In this document: positions 35,868 to 44,077 of the stretch, piece by piece | Layout of the letters: each line of letters begins with the position of its first letter | Position numbering within the stretch: the first letter of the stretch is position 1 | Source: Tenacibaculum discolor | Lineage (GTDB): Bacteria; Bacteroidota; Bacteroidia; Flavobacteriales; Flavobacteriaceae | Assembly: GCF_003664185.1 (NCBI RefSeq) | Contig: NZ_RCCS01000009.1 | Coordinates: forward strand, 1-64,000 | Direction of reading: 5' to 3' | DNA length: 64,000 nt | Notes under the pieces: generated by a model | Told to the model about the DNA's origin: nothing | Seen by the model: only the letters and a program-made list of their open reading frames with translations | Databases searched by the model: none | Made by a program: the position numbers and the translations under genes

Positions 35868-35934
35868 TAGCCCCGATTGAAGCATTTGTTTGAGCTCCTC
35901 GTAGAGAGCGAGTGCGGAAAGCGGGAAACAGCTA
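35868..35934 (+). ncRNA. Structured intergenic element, copy 2 (possible Flavo-1-like RNA)
   Basis: TAGC (35868-35871) and GCTA (35931-35934) enclose CCCG / CGGG. The same loop strings as in copy 1 follow: GATTGAAGC on the left and GCGGAAAGC on the right. The inner hairpin here is GCT-CTC / GAG-AGC and unrelated in sequence to that of copy 1. Conservation of the internal loop with a changing hairpin supports a selected RNA fold. The rest of 35788-36207 holds the half repeat before it and the lysS promoter after it. Confidence 0.55.
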
Positions 35935-36141
35935 CTAAAACACGTAACTAAACTGCAAAAAAAAAGCAACCCATCTAAGGGAAGCTTTCCATTGGTTAAC
36001 AAAACCATGATACTATTTAAAGTATCTAACAACACAACTAAATGCTGTCCTTTTAAAATTAGACAGCCTGCAAATATACATCCTTTTTTAAAACCTACAA
36101 ATAAAAATTACTTTTTTTATAAAATCTATATGATACTACCG

Positions 36142-36172
36142 TTGTCTAATTTTGTAATAGATTGTATCTTTG
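36142..36172 (+). promoter_or_regulatory. Predicted promoter of lysS
   Basis: TTG at 36142-36144 and TATCTTTG at 36165-36172, spacer 20 bases. The start site near 36178 lies downstream of the in-frame ATG at 35992, so only the ATG at 36208 can be used. Confidence 0.75.
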
Positions 36173-36207
36173 CACCTTTAAACAAAAATTACTTAAAAAT
36201 TAAGTCA

Positions 36208-37905
36208 ATGCAATTATCAGAACAAGAAGTTGTACGTAGAGAAAAACTATCAAAATTACGTGAATTGGGTATCAATCCATATCCAGCAGATTTATTTCCA
36301 TTAGATACGAATTCCAAACAGATTAAACAGGAGTTTAAGGAAGGTAAGAAGGTAGTTATTGCTGGTAGATTAATGTCTCGTCGTATTCAAGGAAAAGCTT
36401 CTTTTGCTGAATTGCAAGATAGTGAAGGACGCATTCAAGTATACTTTAACAGAGATGAAATTTGTACAGGTGAAGACAAAACTTTGTACAACGAAGTATA
36501 CAAGAAATTATTAGATATTGGTGATTTTGTAGGTATTGAAGGAGAGTTATTTAAAACTCAAGTTGGAGAAATCACTGTAATGGTAAAAGATTTTAAATTA
36601 TTAAGTAAATCTTTAAAACCATTACCATTACCTAAAGTGGATTCGGAAGGAAATACGTTTGATGGTTTTACTGATCCTGAAATGCGTTACCGTCAGCGTT
36701 ATGCTGATTTAGTGGTAAATCCGCAAGTAAAGGACGTGTTTGTAAAACGTACAAAGTTATTCAACGCCATGCGTCAGTTTTTCAACGATGCAGGATATTT
36801 TGAAGTAGAAACACCTATTCTACAACCAATTCCTGGTGGTGCAGCAGCAAGACCATTTATTACACATCATAATGCATTAGATATTCCATTATACATGCGT
36901 ATAGCTAATGAATTATACTTAAAGCGTTTGATTGTTGGTGGTTTTGATGGTGTATATGAGTTTTCTAAAAACTTCCGTAACGAGGGAATGGACAGAACAC
37001 ATAATCCAGAATTTACCGCAATGGAAATTTATGTAGCTTACAAAGACTACAACTGGATGATGGAATTCACTGAAAAATTATTAGAGCACTGTGCTTTAGC
37101 TGTAAACGGAACTACTGAAGCTACTTTTGGAGAGCATAAAGTTGACTTTAAAGCTCCATATGCACGTGTTACTATGGCAGATTCTATCAAACACTTTACT
37201 GGTTTTGATATCAACGGAAAATCGGAAGATGAAATCCGTAAAGCTGCTCAAGACATGGGTATCGAAGTAGATGAAACAATGGGTAAAGGAAAGTTAATTG
37301 ATGAGATTTTTGGTGAGAAATGTGAAGGAAACTACATTCAACCAACATTTATTACCGATTATCCTAAGGAAATGTCTCCATTGTGTAAAGAGCACCGTGA
37401 CAATCCTGAATTAACAGAGCGTTTTGAACTAATGGTTTGTGGTAAAGAAATTGCCAATGCATATTCTGAATTGAACGACCCAATCGACCAACGTGAGCGT
37501 TTTGAAGCTCAGTTAAAGTTAGCTGCTCGTGGTGATGATGAAGCTGGTGAGTTTATCGATCAAGATTTCTTACGTGCGTTAGAATATGGTATGCCTCCTA
37601 CTTCTGGATTAGGAATTGGAATGGATCGTTTGATTATGTATTTAACAAACAATCCGTCAATTCAAGAAGTGTTATTCTTCCCACAAATGAAGCCTGAGAA
37701 GCAAGCTCCTACAGTTGAATTAAACGATGATGAAAAAGCTGTATTAGCTTTGTTAGAGAAAGCTGAAAAAATAGGTTTAAATGATTTAAAATCTCAAAGT
37801 GGTTTATCTAACAAAAAGTGGGACAAAACTATTAAAGGATTAACCAAAAACAGTCTTGCTAAAGTTGAAAAAACAGAGGAAGGTTTGTTTGTAGAAATCC
37901 TATAA
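36208..37905 (+). CDS. lysS: Lysine--tRNA ligase, class II
   Basis: Charges tRNA-Lys in the cytoplasm. 565 residues from ATG 36208 (MQLSEQEVVRREKLSKLREL); 72 further codons are open upstream but precede the promoter and show no family similarity. OB-fold anticodon domain (about 50-150, GRLMSRRIQGKASFAELQD), class II motif 2 (FRNEGMDRTHNPEFTAME) and motif 3 (GLGIGMDRLIMYL). The protein extends about 60 residues beyond motif 3 with a helical tail, as seen in other Bacteroidota LysS. Confidence 0.97.
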   Translation: MQLSEQEVVRREKLSKLRELGINPYPADLFPLDTNSKQIKQEFKEGKKVVIAGRLMSRRIQGKASFAELQDSEGRIQVYFNRDEICTGEDKTLYNEVYKKLLDIGDFVGIEGELFKTQVGEITVMVKDFKLLSKSLKPLPLPKVDSEGNTFDGFTDPEMRYRQRYADLVVNPQVKDVFVKRTKLFNAMRQFFNDAGYFEVETPILQPIPGGAAARPFITHHNALDIPLYMRIANELYLKRLIVGGFDGVYEFSKNFRNEGMDRTHNPEFTAMEIYVAYKDYNWMMEFTEKLLEHCALAVNGTTEATFGEHKVDFKAPYARVTMADSIKHFTGFDINGKSEDEIRKAAQDMGIEVDETMGKGKLIDEIFGEKCEGNYIQPTFITDYPKEMSPLCKEHRDNPELTERFELMVCGKEIANAYSELNDPIDQRERFEAQLKLAARGDDEAGEFIDQDFLRALEYGMPPTSGLGIGMDRLIMYLTNNPSIQEVLFFPQMKPEKQAPTVELNDDEKAVLALLEKAEKIGLNDLKSQSGLSNKKWDKTIKGLTKNSLAKVEKTEEGLFVEIL

Positions 37906-37930
37906 CGCATTTCAAAAAACTATATAAAAT

Positions 37931-37962
37931 AAAAAAGCAATCTCATTTGAGGTTGCTTTTTT
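37931..37962 (+). terminator. Terminator after lysS
   Basis: Stem GCAATCTCA / TGAGGTTGC with A and T runs. Identical over 32 bases to the terminator after obgE. Confidence 0.88.
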
Positions 37963-38024
37963 GTTTGGTTTTTATGCTATTTTGGGTAAATTAGCTACTA
38001 ACCGGATATAAGTTATCAAATTAA

Positions 38025-38153
38025 GCTCATATCTTCAATAACGTCAACTACAATAACCTAAATAATGCACTACCTGCTTATAATACTTACAACTATAAAA
38101 TATGGTTAACATTTTATAACAGTAATTACGACGGATTTAACTATCCAAAATAA
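38025..38153 (+). pseudogene. Orphan C-terminal coding remnant
   Basis: A stretch of 42 codons plus stop has no start codon at its head and directly follows a stop (38022-38024). It reads AHIFNNVNYNNLNNALPAYN and continues to YNSNYDGFNYPK. The Asn/Tyr/aromatic-rich composition is that of a secreted Bacteroidota protein end rather than of random A/T-rich DNA. It is probably the last piece of a deleted gene. The family is not recognised. Confidence 0.4.
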
Positions 38154-38197
38154 CTAAACTTTTCATATTCGCAGTTTTTTCATAACTTTAAAAAGCT

Positions 38198-40225
38198 ATG
38201 AAAAAATTATTTGAATACCCTCCATTTCATTTTTTGGTGTGCCTTGTTATTGGCATAACATTCCAATTTTATACACAAATTTGGCAGTATAATTTTACAT
38301 ACTTGGCTTATTCTTTAATAGGATTTTTAATTATTCTTTATTTCTTAAAAAGAACTGAAATGCGAAAAGCATTTAATATAGCTACACTGCTGTTCTTTGT
38401 TTTTATCGGAATTAGTACCGCGTATATTCACAACCCGAGAAATTACGCGAATTATTATAACCATAAATCAACTGAGAATTCTACTTATATACTTGATGTA
38501 CAAAAAGTATTAAAACCAGGAAACTACTATACAAAATATGTTGCTAAAGTTTCACAAGTAGATTCTACCAAAACCACTGGATATATTCTTCTGAACATTC
38601 AAAAGGACAGTTTATCACCTATATTAAAGGTAGGTAATCATATTTTTATTAAAACTCCTTTTAAAGAATTAATTCCTCCTTTAAATCCGCATCAATTTGA
38701 CTACAAGCAATATTTAGCCAAACAGTATATTTATCATCAGGTATTTTTAAACAAACAGCAATTTAAACAACTTAACAACACAAGTTTTTCTTTAATCGGT
38801 TTATCAGTTAATATTAGAGAAAGCGTACAAACCTCTTTAAAAAAATATCATTTTACCAATGATGAGTTCGCCGTAATAAATGCTTTATTACTAGGTCAAC
38901 GACAAGAAATTTCAAAAGATTTGTTAGAAAGCTACACAAATGCTGGTGCTATTCATATTCTTGCCATTTCTGGGCTGCATATTGGTATTTTACTACCACT
39001 TCTTTCCTATTTACTTAACCCCATAGAAAAGCTTCCTAACGGAATACTCGTAAAAATCATCTGTATTGTATTACTCTTATGGTGTTTTGCCTTTATAGCT
39101 GGTTTATCAGCCTCAGTAGTTCGTGCAGTAACGATGTTTACTTTCGTTGCTATTGGACAATCATTCAAGCGGAAAAAGATTATTGAATATTCATTAGTCA
39201 GTTCGATGTTCTTCTTACTCTTAATAAAACCGATGTTTTTATTCGATGTTGGATTTCAATTAAGTTATTTAGCCGTTTTTGGTATTGTTTTGGTACAACC
39301 ATTACTCTACAATCTATGGAAACCTAAGTTTTGGTTACTAGATAAAGGCTGGAGTATATTTACCGTTTCAATTGCTGCACAAGCAGGTATATTACCAATA
39401 AGTTTGTATTATTTTCATCAATTTCCAGGTTTATTTATTTTATCTAACTTAATAATCATTCCTTTTTTAGGAGTAATTTTACTCTTTGGAATTGTAATTA
39501 TTTTATTAGCTACACTGAGCATACTACCTCAATTTATGGCTGATGGTTACGGATTTATAATCTCAACAATGAATTATTTTGTTGATTGGATTTCTCACCA
39601 AGAAGGTTTTTTATTGAAAGAACTCTCAATGTCTTTTGAAGCAATGCTAGCTTGGTATGTTTTTATTATTTTCTTATATCTGGCTTTGATTCAAAAAACT
39701 TATGAACGAGTATTTTTACTTTTGGTTTCTACTCTCCTACTTCAGGGAATTTATTTTTATGAAAAGTTTCAAATTAACATAAAAAGTGAATTCATTGTAT
39801 TCCATAAAAGTAGACATTCTATTATAGGAAAAAGAAATGGTAACGAAATAAACATTTTTAGCTCTTTGAATGATTCTGTTCTTCATCATCAAAAGCTACT
39901 ACAATCTTATAGAGTTAATGAAGAGGTTTATTCTAAAAGTACTGATTCAATTTTAAATATAACCTCCTATATGGACAAACATGTTTTGATTGTAGATAGC
40001 CTAAGTGTTTATCAAATAAAAGAACTTGAAAACCCAATAGTTATTCTGAAAGACAGCCCTAAAATTAATTTAGATAGACTTATTACTACCTTAAAACCTC
40101 AACAAATTATTGCTGATGGTAGTAATTATAAATCATATATTACTAGATGGATAGAAACTTGTTATAAACAAAAAACACCATTTTGGTATACTGGCCAAAA
40201 TGGTGCTTATATTTTTAAAGAATAG
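38198..40225 (+). CDS. ComEC/Rec2 family DNA-uptake protein
   Basis: 675-residue polytopic membrane protein resembling the competence channel that carries single-stranded DNA across the inner membrane. N-terminal DUF4131-like part (about 1-190), then the Competence domain with LLGQRQEISKDLLESYTNAG and HILAISGLHIGILLPLLSYL. The C-terminal soluble part (about 530-675) lacks the HxHxDH motif of metallo-beta-lactamase ComEC tails, so any nuclease function is lost or absent. A minus-strand terminator for the next gene lies inside its last codons. Confidence 0.9.
   Translation: MKKLFEYPPFHFLVCLVIGITFQFYTQIWQYNFTYLAYSLIGFLIILYFLKRTEMRKAFNIATLLFFVFIGISTAYIHNPRNYANYYNHKSTENSTYILDVQKVLKPGNYYTKYVAKVSQVDSTKTTGYILLNIQKDSLSPILKVGNHIFIKTPFKELIPPLNPHQFDYKQYLAKQYIYHQVFLNKQQFKQLNNTSFSLIGLSVNIRESVQTSLKKYHFTNDEFAVINALLLGQRQEISKDLLESYTNAGAIHILAISGLHIGILLPLLSYLLNPIEKLPNGILVKIICIVLLLWCFAFIAGLSASVVRAVTMFTFVAIGQSFKRKKIIEYSLVSSMFFLLLIKPMFLFDVGFQLSYLAVFGIVLVQPLLYNLWKPKFWLLDKGWSIFTVSIAAQAGILPISLYYFHQFPGLFILSNLIIIPFLGVILLFGIVIILLATLSILPQFMADGYGFIISTMNYFVDWISHQEGFLLKELSMSFEAMLAWYVFIIFLYLALIQKTYERVFLLLVSTLLLQGIYFYEKFQINIKSEFIVFHKSRHSIIGKRNGNEINIFSSLNDSVLHHQKLLQSYRVNEEVYSKSTDSILNITSYMDKHVLIVDSLSVYQIKELENPIVILKDSPKINLDRLITTLKPQQIIADGSNYKSYITRWIETCYKQKTPFWYTGQNGAYIFKE
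40176..40205 (-). terminator. Minus-strand terminator embedded in the comEC coding end
   Basis: CACCATTTTGG (40176-40186) and CCAAAATGGTG (40195-40205) form an 11-bp perfect stem. On the minus strand it is followed by six Ts. It lies 24 bases after the thioredoxin stop codon but within the ComEC frame. Confidence 0.8.
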
Positions 40226-40228
40226 ATT

Positions 40229-40747
40229 TTACATCGCACTTTTAAAGTTTTTTTCAAACTCTTTCCATGGTGTATTCTTGTAATTATCCTTGTTAAAATA
40301 TGCTAGTATTTTTTCAAACCTTTTTTCTTCTAAGTAACCAGGGACATTTTGTAACAACTGTCTTTCTGTATTAAAAAAAGCTGTTGAAGGGTAGCTTAAC
40401 TGACCTTTCATTATAGCAGCTGCCAATTGATGATATCCTCTTCTTCCTTGAGCTTGATACTTAAACGTTTTTCCTTGAAATGTAATATCATCTTTTGTTT
40501 CTCCATTTAACTTTACTGGATAATAGTGTGTATTGATATACTCAATAATTACTTTGTTTTTATATGTCGTTTTATCCATTTTTTTACACCAACCGCACCA
40601 ATCAGTATAAATATCTACTAAAATTGGTTTTGGTTCTTTCTCGCTCATTTCCATCGCTTGCTCAAAGCTTAACCAATTTACTTTATCTTGTGCCTTGACC
40701 CCTAATGAAATAAAGGTTAAAACTGCTACTAATATTATTTTTTTCAT
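40229..40747 (-). CDS. Exported thioredoxin-family protein
   Basis: 172 residues with a signal peptide (to about residue 19, VKAQ). A thioredoxin fold carries the redox motif WCGWCKKMD and a cis-Pro region (YPSTAFFN). Similar to DUF255/Thioredoxin_7-type periplasmic proteins. Probably a periplasmic disulfide reductase. Convergent with comEC (3 bases apart) and downstream of the POT transporter genes on the same strand. Confidence 0.88.
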   Translation of the reverse strand: MKKIILVAVLTFISLGVKAQDKVNWLSFEQAMEMSEKEPKPILVDIYTDWCGWCKKMDKTTYKNKVIIEYINTHYYPVKLNGETKDDITFQGKTFKYQAQGRRGYHQLAAAIMKGQLSYPSTAFFNTERQLLQNVPGYLEEKRFEKILAYFNKDNYKNTPWKEFEKNFKSAM

Positions 40748-40780
40748 ACTTCTTAAGTCTCAATAAGTGTTCCAAATTTA

Positions 40781-40815
40781 CAAAAAAACCTGCCAACATT
40801 TAAAATTGACAGGTT
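40781..40815 (-). terminator. Terminator after the first POT transporter gene
   Basis: On the minus strand AACCTGTCAA pairs with TTGGCAGGTT (one mismatch) and seven Ts follow. Confidence 0.82.
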
Positions 40816-40845
40816 GTAAAAGATTGTTTTAACGTTTATTTAGAG

Positions 40846-42606
40846 TTATTTAACTCCATGCATTAATTTTTTAATTACAGGATTTAATGTGATTACCAAT
40901 AATCCAGCTAACGTTGGCACTATGGTAAAAATTAAAAAGAATGTTGATAAACTATACTCTTTTGTAATATTTTCTATCTGACCTCCAAATACTGCAGCTA
41001 ACTTGTTTCCTATCGCAATAGCTAAGTACCACATACCAAACATAAATGCAATCATACGCGCTGGTACCAATTTAGATACATAAGAAAGCCCTACAGGAGA
41101 TAAACATAATTCACCTAATGTATGGAATAAGTATGCTAAAATTAACCAAACCATACTTACTTTAACTCCATCAGTAATTCCGTATGCTCCAAAAGCTAAT
41201 AAGCCGAAACCAACAGCCATGATAATTAAACCTAAACCGTATTTAACAGCTGCAGATGGATTGTATTTTGAATCCCACCATTTTGAGAATAAGTTAGCAA
41301 AAGCAATAATGAAGAATGAGTTTAAGATTGAGAACCATGATACTGTGATTTCTGAAGCCTCAGCTGAGAACTCAACATATAACATCCATCCTACTAATGC
41401 CCAAACACCAAGAAAACAAATTGCTAATACAATGTTTGATACTGGAATTCTTTTACCTGTTTCTTTTCCTAATAAATATAATACCCAAGTAATGATTATT
41501 AAAGGAATTACAGTTAATAGTGTATTTACTATATTAAATATTGTTTGAGCGTTACCTGTTAAAACTCTATCAACATTATCGCGGGCAAAAAGTATTAATG
41601 ACGTTGCTCCTTGTTCAAAACTCATCCAGAAGAAAACAGTAAAAAATGCAAAAATAATTACTGCTATCATTCTATCTCTAACAACTTTGGTGTATCGTGA
41701 AATACGAGAAATTGTTAAAAACAAGAATACTGCTAAACCAAACAATACAGCTACGTACTGTCCATCAAAATCTCCAACTTTTAATACTCCAAAAATATCG
41801 ATTCCTCCAATTTTTGATAACGGATCATTAATTGCATATCCTAAACCAATTACCGAAGAAATTACAATTAAAATTTTATCTAAACTTGTAAAAGGATTTT
41901 CTTTATCACTATCATTAGATGTTTCTGTAACCGACGTTTCGTTAGTTTCCTCTTCTTTATTTTTTGAAGGAACATCACCAATAGCACCAAATAATGGTTT
42001 AGCTAACCAGAATTGTAAGGTTCCTAATAACATAAAGATACCCGCTAAACCGAATCCCCAAGACCAACCAACTTTTTCAGCTAAGTATCCACACAACATC
42101 ATTCCAAAGAAAGCTCCTGCATTAACACCCATATAAAAAATGGTATAAGCACCGTCTTTCTTCTCTGGTAAATCTTTATACATTTCAGAAATAATAGAAG
42201 TCATATTAGGCTTAAAGAAACCTGTACCTATTACTAATAAAGCTAAACCTACATACAACCAAAATTCAGTTTCAATAGCCATAGCTGCATGCCCTAAAGT
42301 CATAACTATCGACCCTATAACCACAGCCCAACGATACCCCGTTAATTTATCAGCTATGATACCTCCTAAAATTGGTGTTAAATACAACAACATTGCATAA
42401 GTACCAAATAGCGCTCCTGCATTTTCAGCTGACCACTCCCAACCTGGGTTAGCTCCAACTGCTGCTGCTGTTAAAAAGTTTATTAATAATACACGCATTC
42501 CGTAAAACGAAAAGCGCTCCCACATTTCTGTAAAAAACAGTACAAATAACCCAGATGGGTGCCCTAATACCTTTGATTTAAAAAAATCATTTGATGTTTC
42601 ACTCAT
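40846..42606 (-). CDS. POT/PTR2 family peptide:proton symporter (586 residues)
   Basis: Inner-membrane importer of di- and tripeptides. It has the POT signatures TEMWERFSFYGMR (ExxERFxYYG type) near the N-terminus and TIFYMGVNAGAF in the fifth helix. About 14 membrane helices. A charged loop around residues 212-240 (KNKEEETNETSVTETSNDSDKEN, here cited only in part) is absent from its neighbour. It lies downstream of a hairpin that ends the DPP-IV/POT-2 message, so it may depend on read-through. Confidence 0.93.
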   Translation of the reverse strand: MSETSNDFFKSKVLGHPSGLFVLFFTEMWERFSFYGMRVLLINFLTAAAVGANPGWEWSAENAGALFGTYAMLLYLTPILGGIIADKLTGYRWAVVIGSIVMTLGHAAMAIETEFWLYVGLALLVIGTGFFKPNMTSIISEMYKDLPEKKDGAYTIFYMGVNAGAFFGMMLCGYLAEKVGWSWGFGLAGIFMLLGTLQFWLAKPLFGAIGDVPSKNKEEETNETSVTETSNDSDKENPFTSLDKILIVISSVIGLGYAINDPLSKIGGIDIFGVLKVGDFDGQYVAVLFGLAVFLFLTISRISRYTKVVRDRMIAVIIFAFFTVFFWMSFEQGATSLILFARDNVDRVLTGNAQTIFNIVNTLLTVIPLIIITWVLYLLGKETGKRIPVSNIVLAICFLGVWALVGWMLYVEFSAEASEITVSWFSILNSFFIIAFANLFSKWWDSKYNPSAAVKYGLGLIIMAVGFGLLAFGAYGITDGVKVSMVWLILAYLFHTLGELCLSPVGLSYVSKLVPARMIAFMFGMWYLAIAIGNKLAAVFGGQIENITKEYSLSTFFLIFTIVPTLAGLLVITLNPVIKKLMHGVK

Positions 42607-42630
42607 GAATATCCTTATTTATAATAAATT

Positions 42631-42671
42631 AAAAAGCCTAAGTAACAGTCTAATTATCACTTAGGCTTTTT
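42631..42671 (-). terminator. Terminator or attenuator between the two POT genes
   Basis: AAAAAGCCTAAGT pairs perfectly with ACTTAGGCTTTTT around a 15-base loop. It is only 25 bases before the ATG of the downstream POT gene. No TAnnTTTG box was found between them. Confidence 0.8.
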
Positions 42672-42682
42672 GTATGTTTTTC

Positions 42683-44074
42683 TTAATTATTATCTGCTAA
42701 TTCGAATCCTTCTGCTTCTTCGTGATTTAACTCTCTTTCATTATCTTCTGCTCCATGTGTTAAAGCTTCTAATTTTCTTCTAAATAATAACATCAACAAC
42801 CCAAAAGAAACACAAAAAACTGCTATTCCTGTAAAAATAGTAAACTCTCCCAAACTTTCTGAAGCTTCTCCTAAAAGTCCTGCAACCTTATTACCCAAAC
42901 CAGTCATCGCAAAATATACCCCCATCATTAATGATGCATATTTTACTGGTGCTAATTTAGTTATGTAAGATAAAGCTACTGGCGAAATACATAATTCTCC
43001 TACTGTATGGAATAAATACGCTAATACTAACCAGTACATCGCTGAAGTTCCTTCACTTTGGAATTGAGCAGAAGCTCCTGTCATAAAGAAGAAACCTGCA
43101 CCCATAATAATTAATCCCATTATCATTTTGAATAAACCTGTAGACAACTTTCCTTTTAGTTTTCTTTTAGCCCAGTAAGCTGCTACTGATGTTCCTAAAA
43201 CAATTATGAAAAATGCATTTAGAGACTGGAACCAAGATGCTGGAACTTCAAAGTTACCTAATATTCTACTTGTTTTCTCAGAAGCATAAATATTCATCAA
43301 TCCTCCTGCTTGCTCAAAAGCTCCCCAGAAAATAATTACTAGTAAAAATGAAATTAAAAGTACTACTACTCTATCTTTTTCTATTTTAGTTAATGGTTTG
43401 TTCATTATATCTTTATCCTCCTCATTCTTAGATTCTCCTAAGTAATCTCCTACTCCTCTCAAGTGTTTTTGACCTAAAACATATTGTAATAAACCTAGTG
43501 CCATTCCAATTCCTGCTAAACCAAACCCATAGTGCCATCCATAAGTTTCTCCAACATAACCAACTATCAAAGCGGATAAAAACGCTCCAACATTAATACC
43601 TATATAAAAAATTGTAAATCCTTTATCTCTACGAATATCTCCTTGTTTATATAAACCTCCAACCATTGTTGAAATATTTGGCTTTAACATACCTACACCT
43701 GCGATAATTAAACCTAACCCAGTGTAAAAAGCCCACATTTGTTCTATAGCTAAAACACTGTGTCCTGCTACTAATAAAATACCTCCATATAAAACAGATT
43801 TTTTTTGCCCTAAAACTTTATCAGCAATCCATCCACCTGGTATTGACATTAAGTAAACTAACATCGTGTAAGTCCCATACAATGATAAAGCATCACCGTT
43901 AGACCATCCTAAACCAGCATTTTTATCAGTAGTTTGTGCTACTAAATATAATACTAATATTGCTCTCATTCCATAGTACGAAAAACGCTCCCACATTTCC
44001 GTAAAAAACAGCACATATAATCCTGCTGGATGTCCAAATAGTTCTTTTCGCTTAATAGGTGTTGAATTTGCCAT
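42683..44074 (-). CDS. POT/PTR2 family peptide:proton symporter (463 residues)
   Basis: Second peptide importer, paralogous to its neighbour, with TEMWERFSYYGMR and TIFYIGINVGAFLSALIVGY. Shorter, with about 12 helices and a charged C-terminal tail (AEDNERELNHEEAEGFE). It starts 3 bases after the stop of the DPP-IV gene, which indicates coupled translation: the peptidase makes dipeptides and this protein imports them. Confidence 0.94.
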   Translation of the reverse strand: MANSTPIKRKELFGHPAGLYVLFFTEMWERFSYYGMRAILVLYLVAQTTDKNAGLGWSNGDALSLYGTYTMLVYLMSIPGGWIADKVLGQKKSVLYGGILLVAGHSVLAIEQMWAFYTGLGLIIAGVGMLKPNISTMVGGLYKQGDIRRDKGFTIFYIGINVGAFLSALIVGYVGETYGWHYGFGLAGIGMALGLLQYVLGQKHLRGVGDYLGESKNEEDKDIMNKPLTKIEKDRVVVLLISFLLVIIFWGAFEQAGGLMNIYASEKTSRILGNFEVPASWFQSLNAFFIIVLGTSVAAYWAKRKLKGKLSTGLFKMIMGLIIMGAGFFFMTGASAQFQSEGTSAMYWLVLAYLFHTVGELCISPVALSYITKLAPVKYASLMMGVYFAMTGLGNKVAGLLGEASESLGEFTIFTGIAVFCVSFGLLMLLFRRKLEALTHGAEDNERELNHEEAEGFELADNN

Positions 44075-44077
44075 ATT

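Noticed and set aside
35992..36207. N-terminal extension of LysS by 72 residues
   Set aside because: The region precedes a well-formed promoter at 36142-36172 and shows no synthetase similarity.
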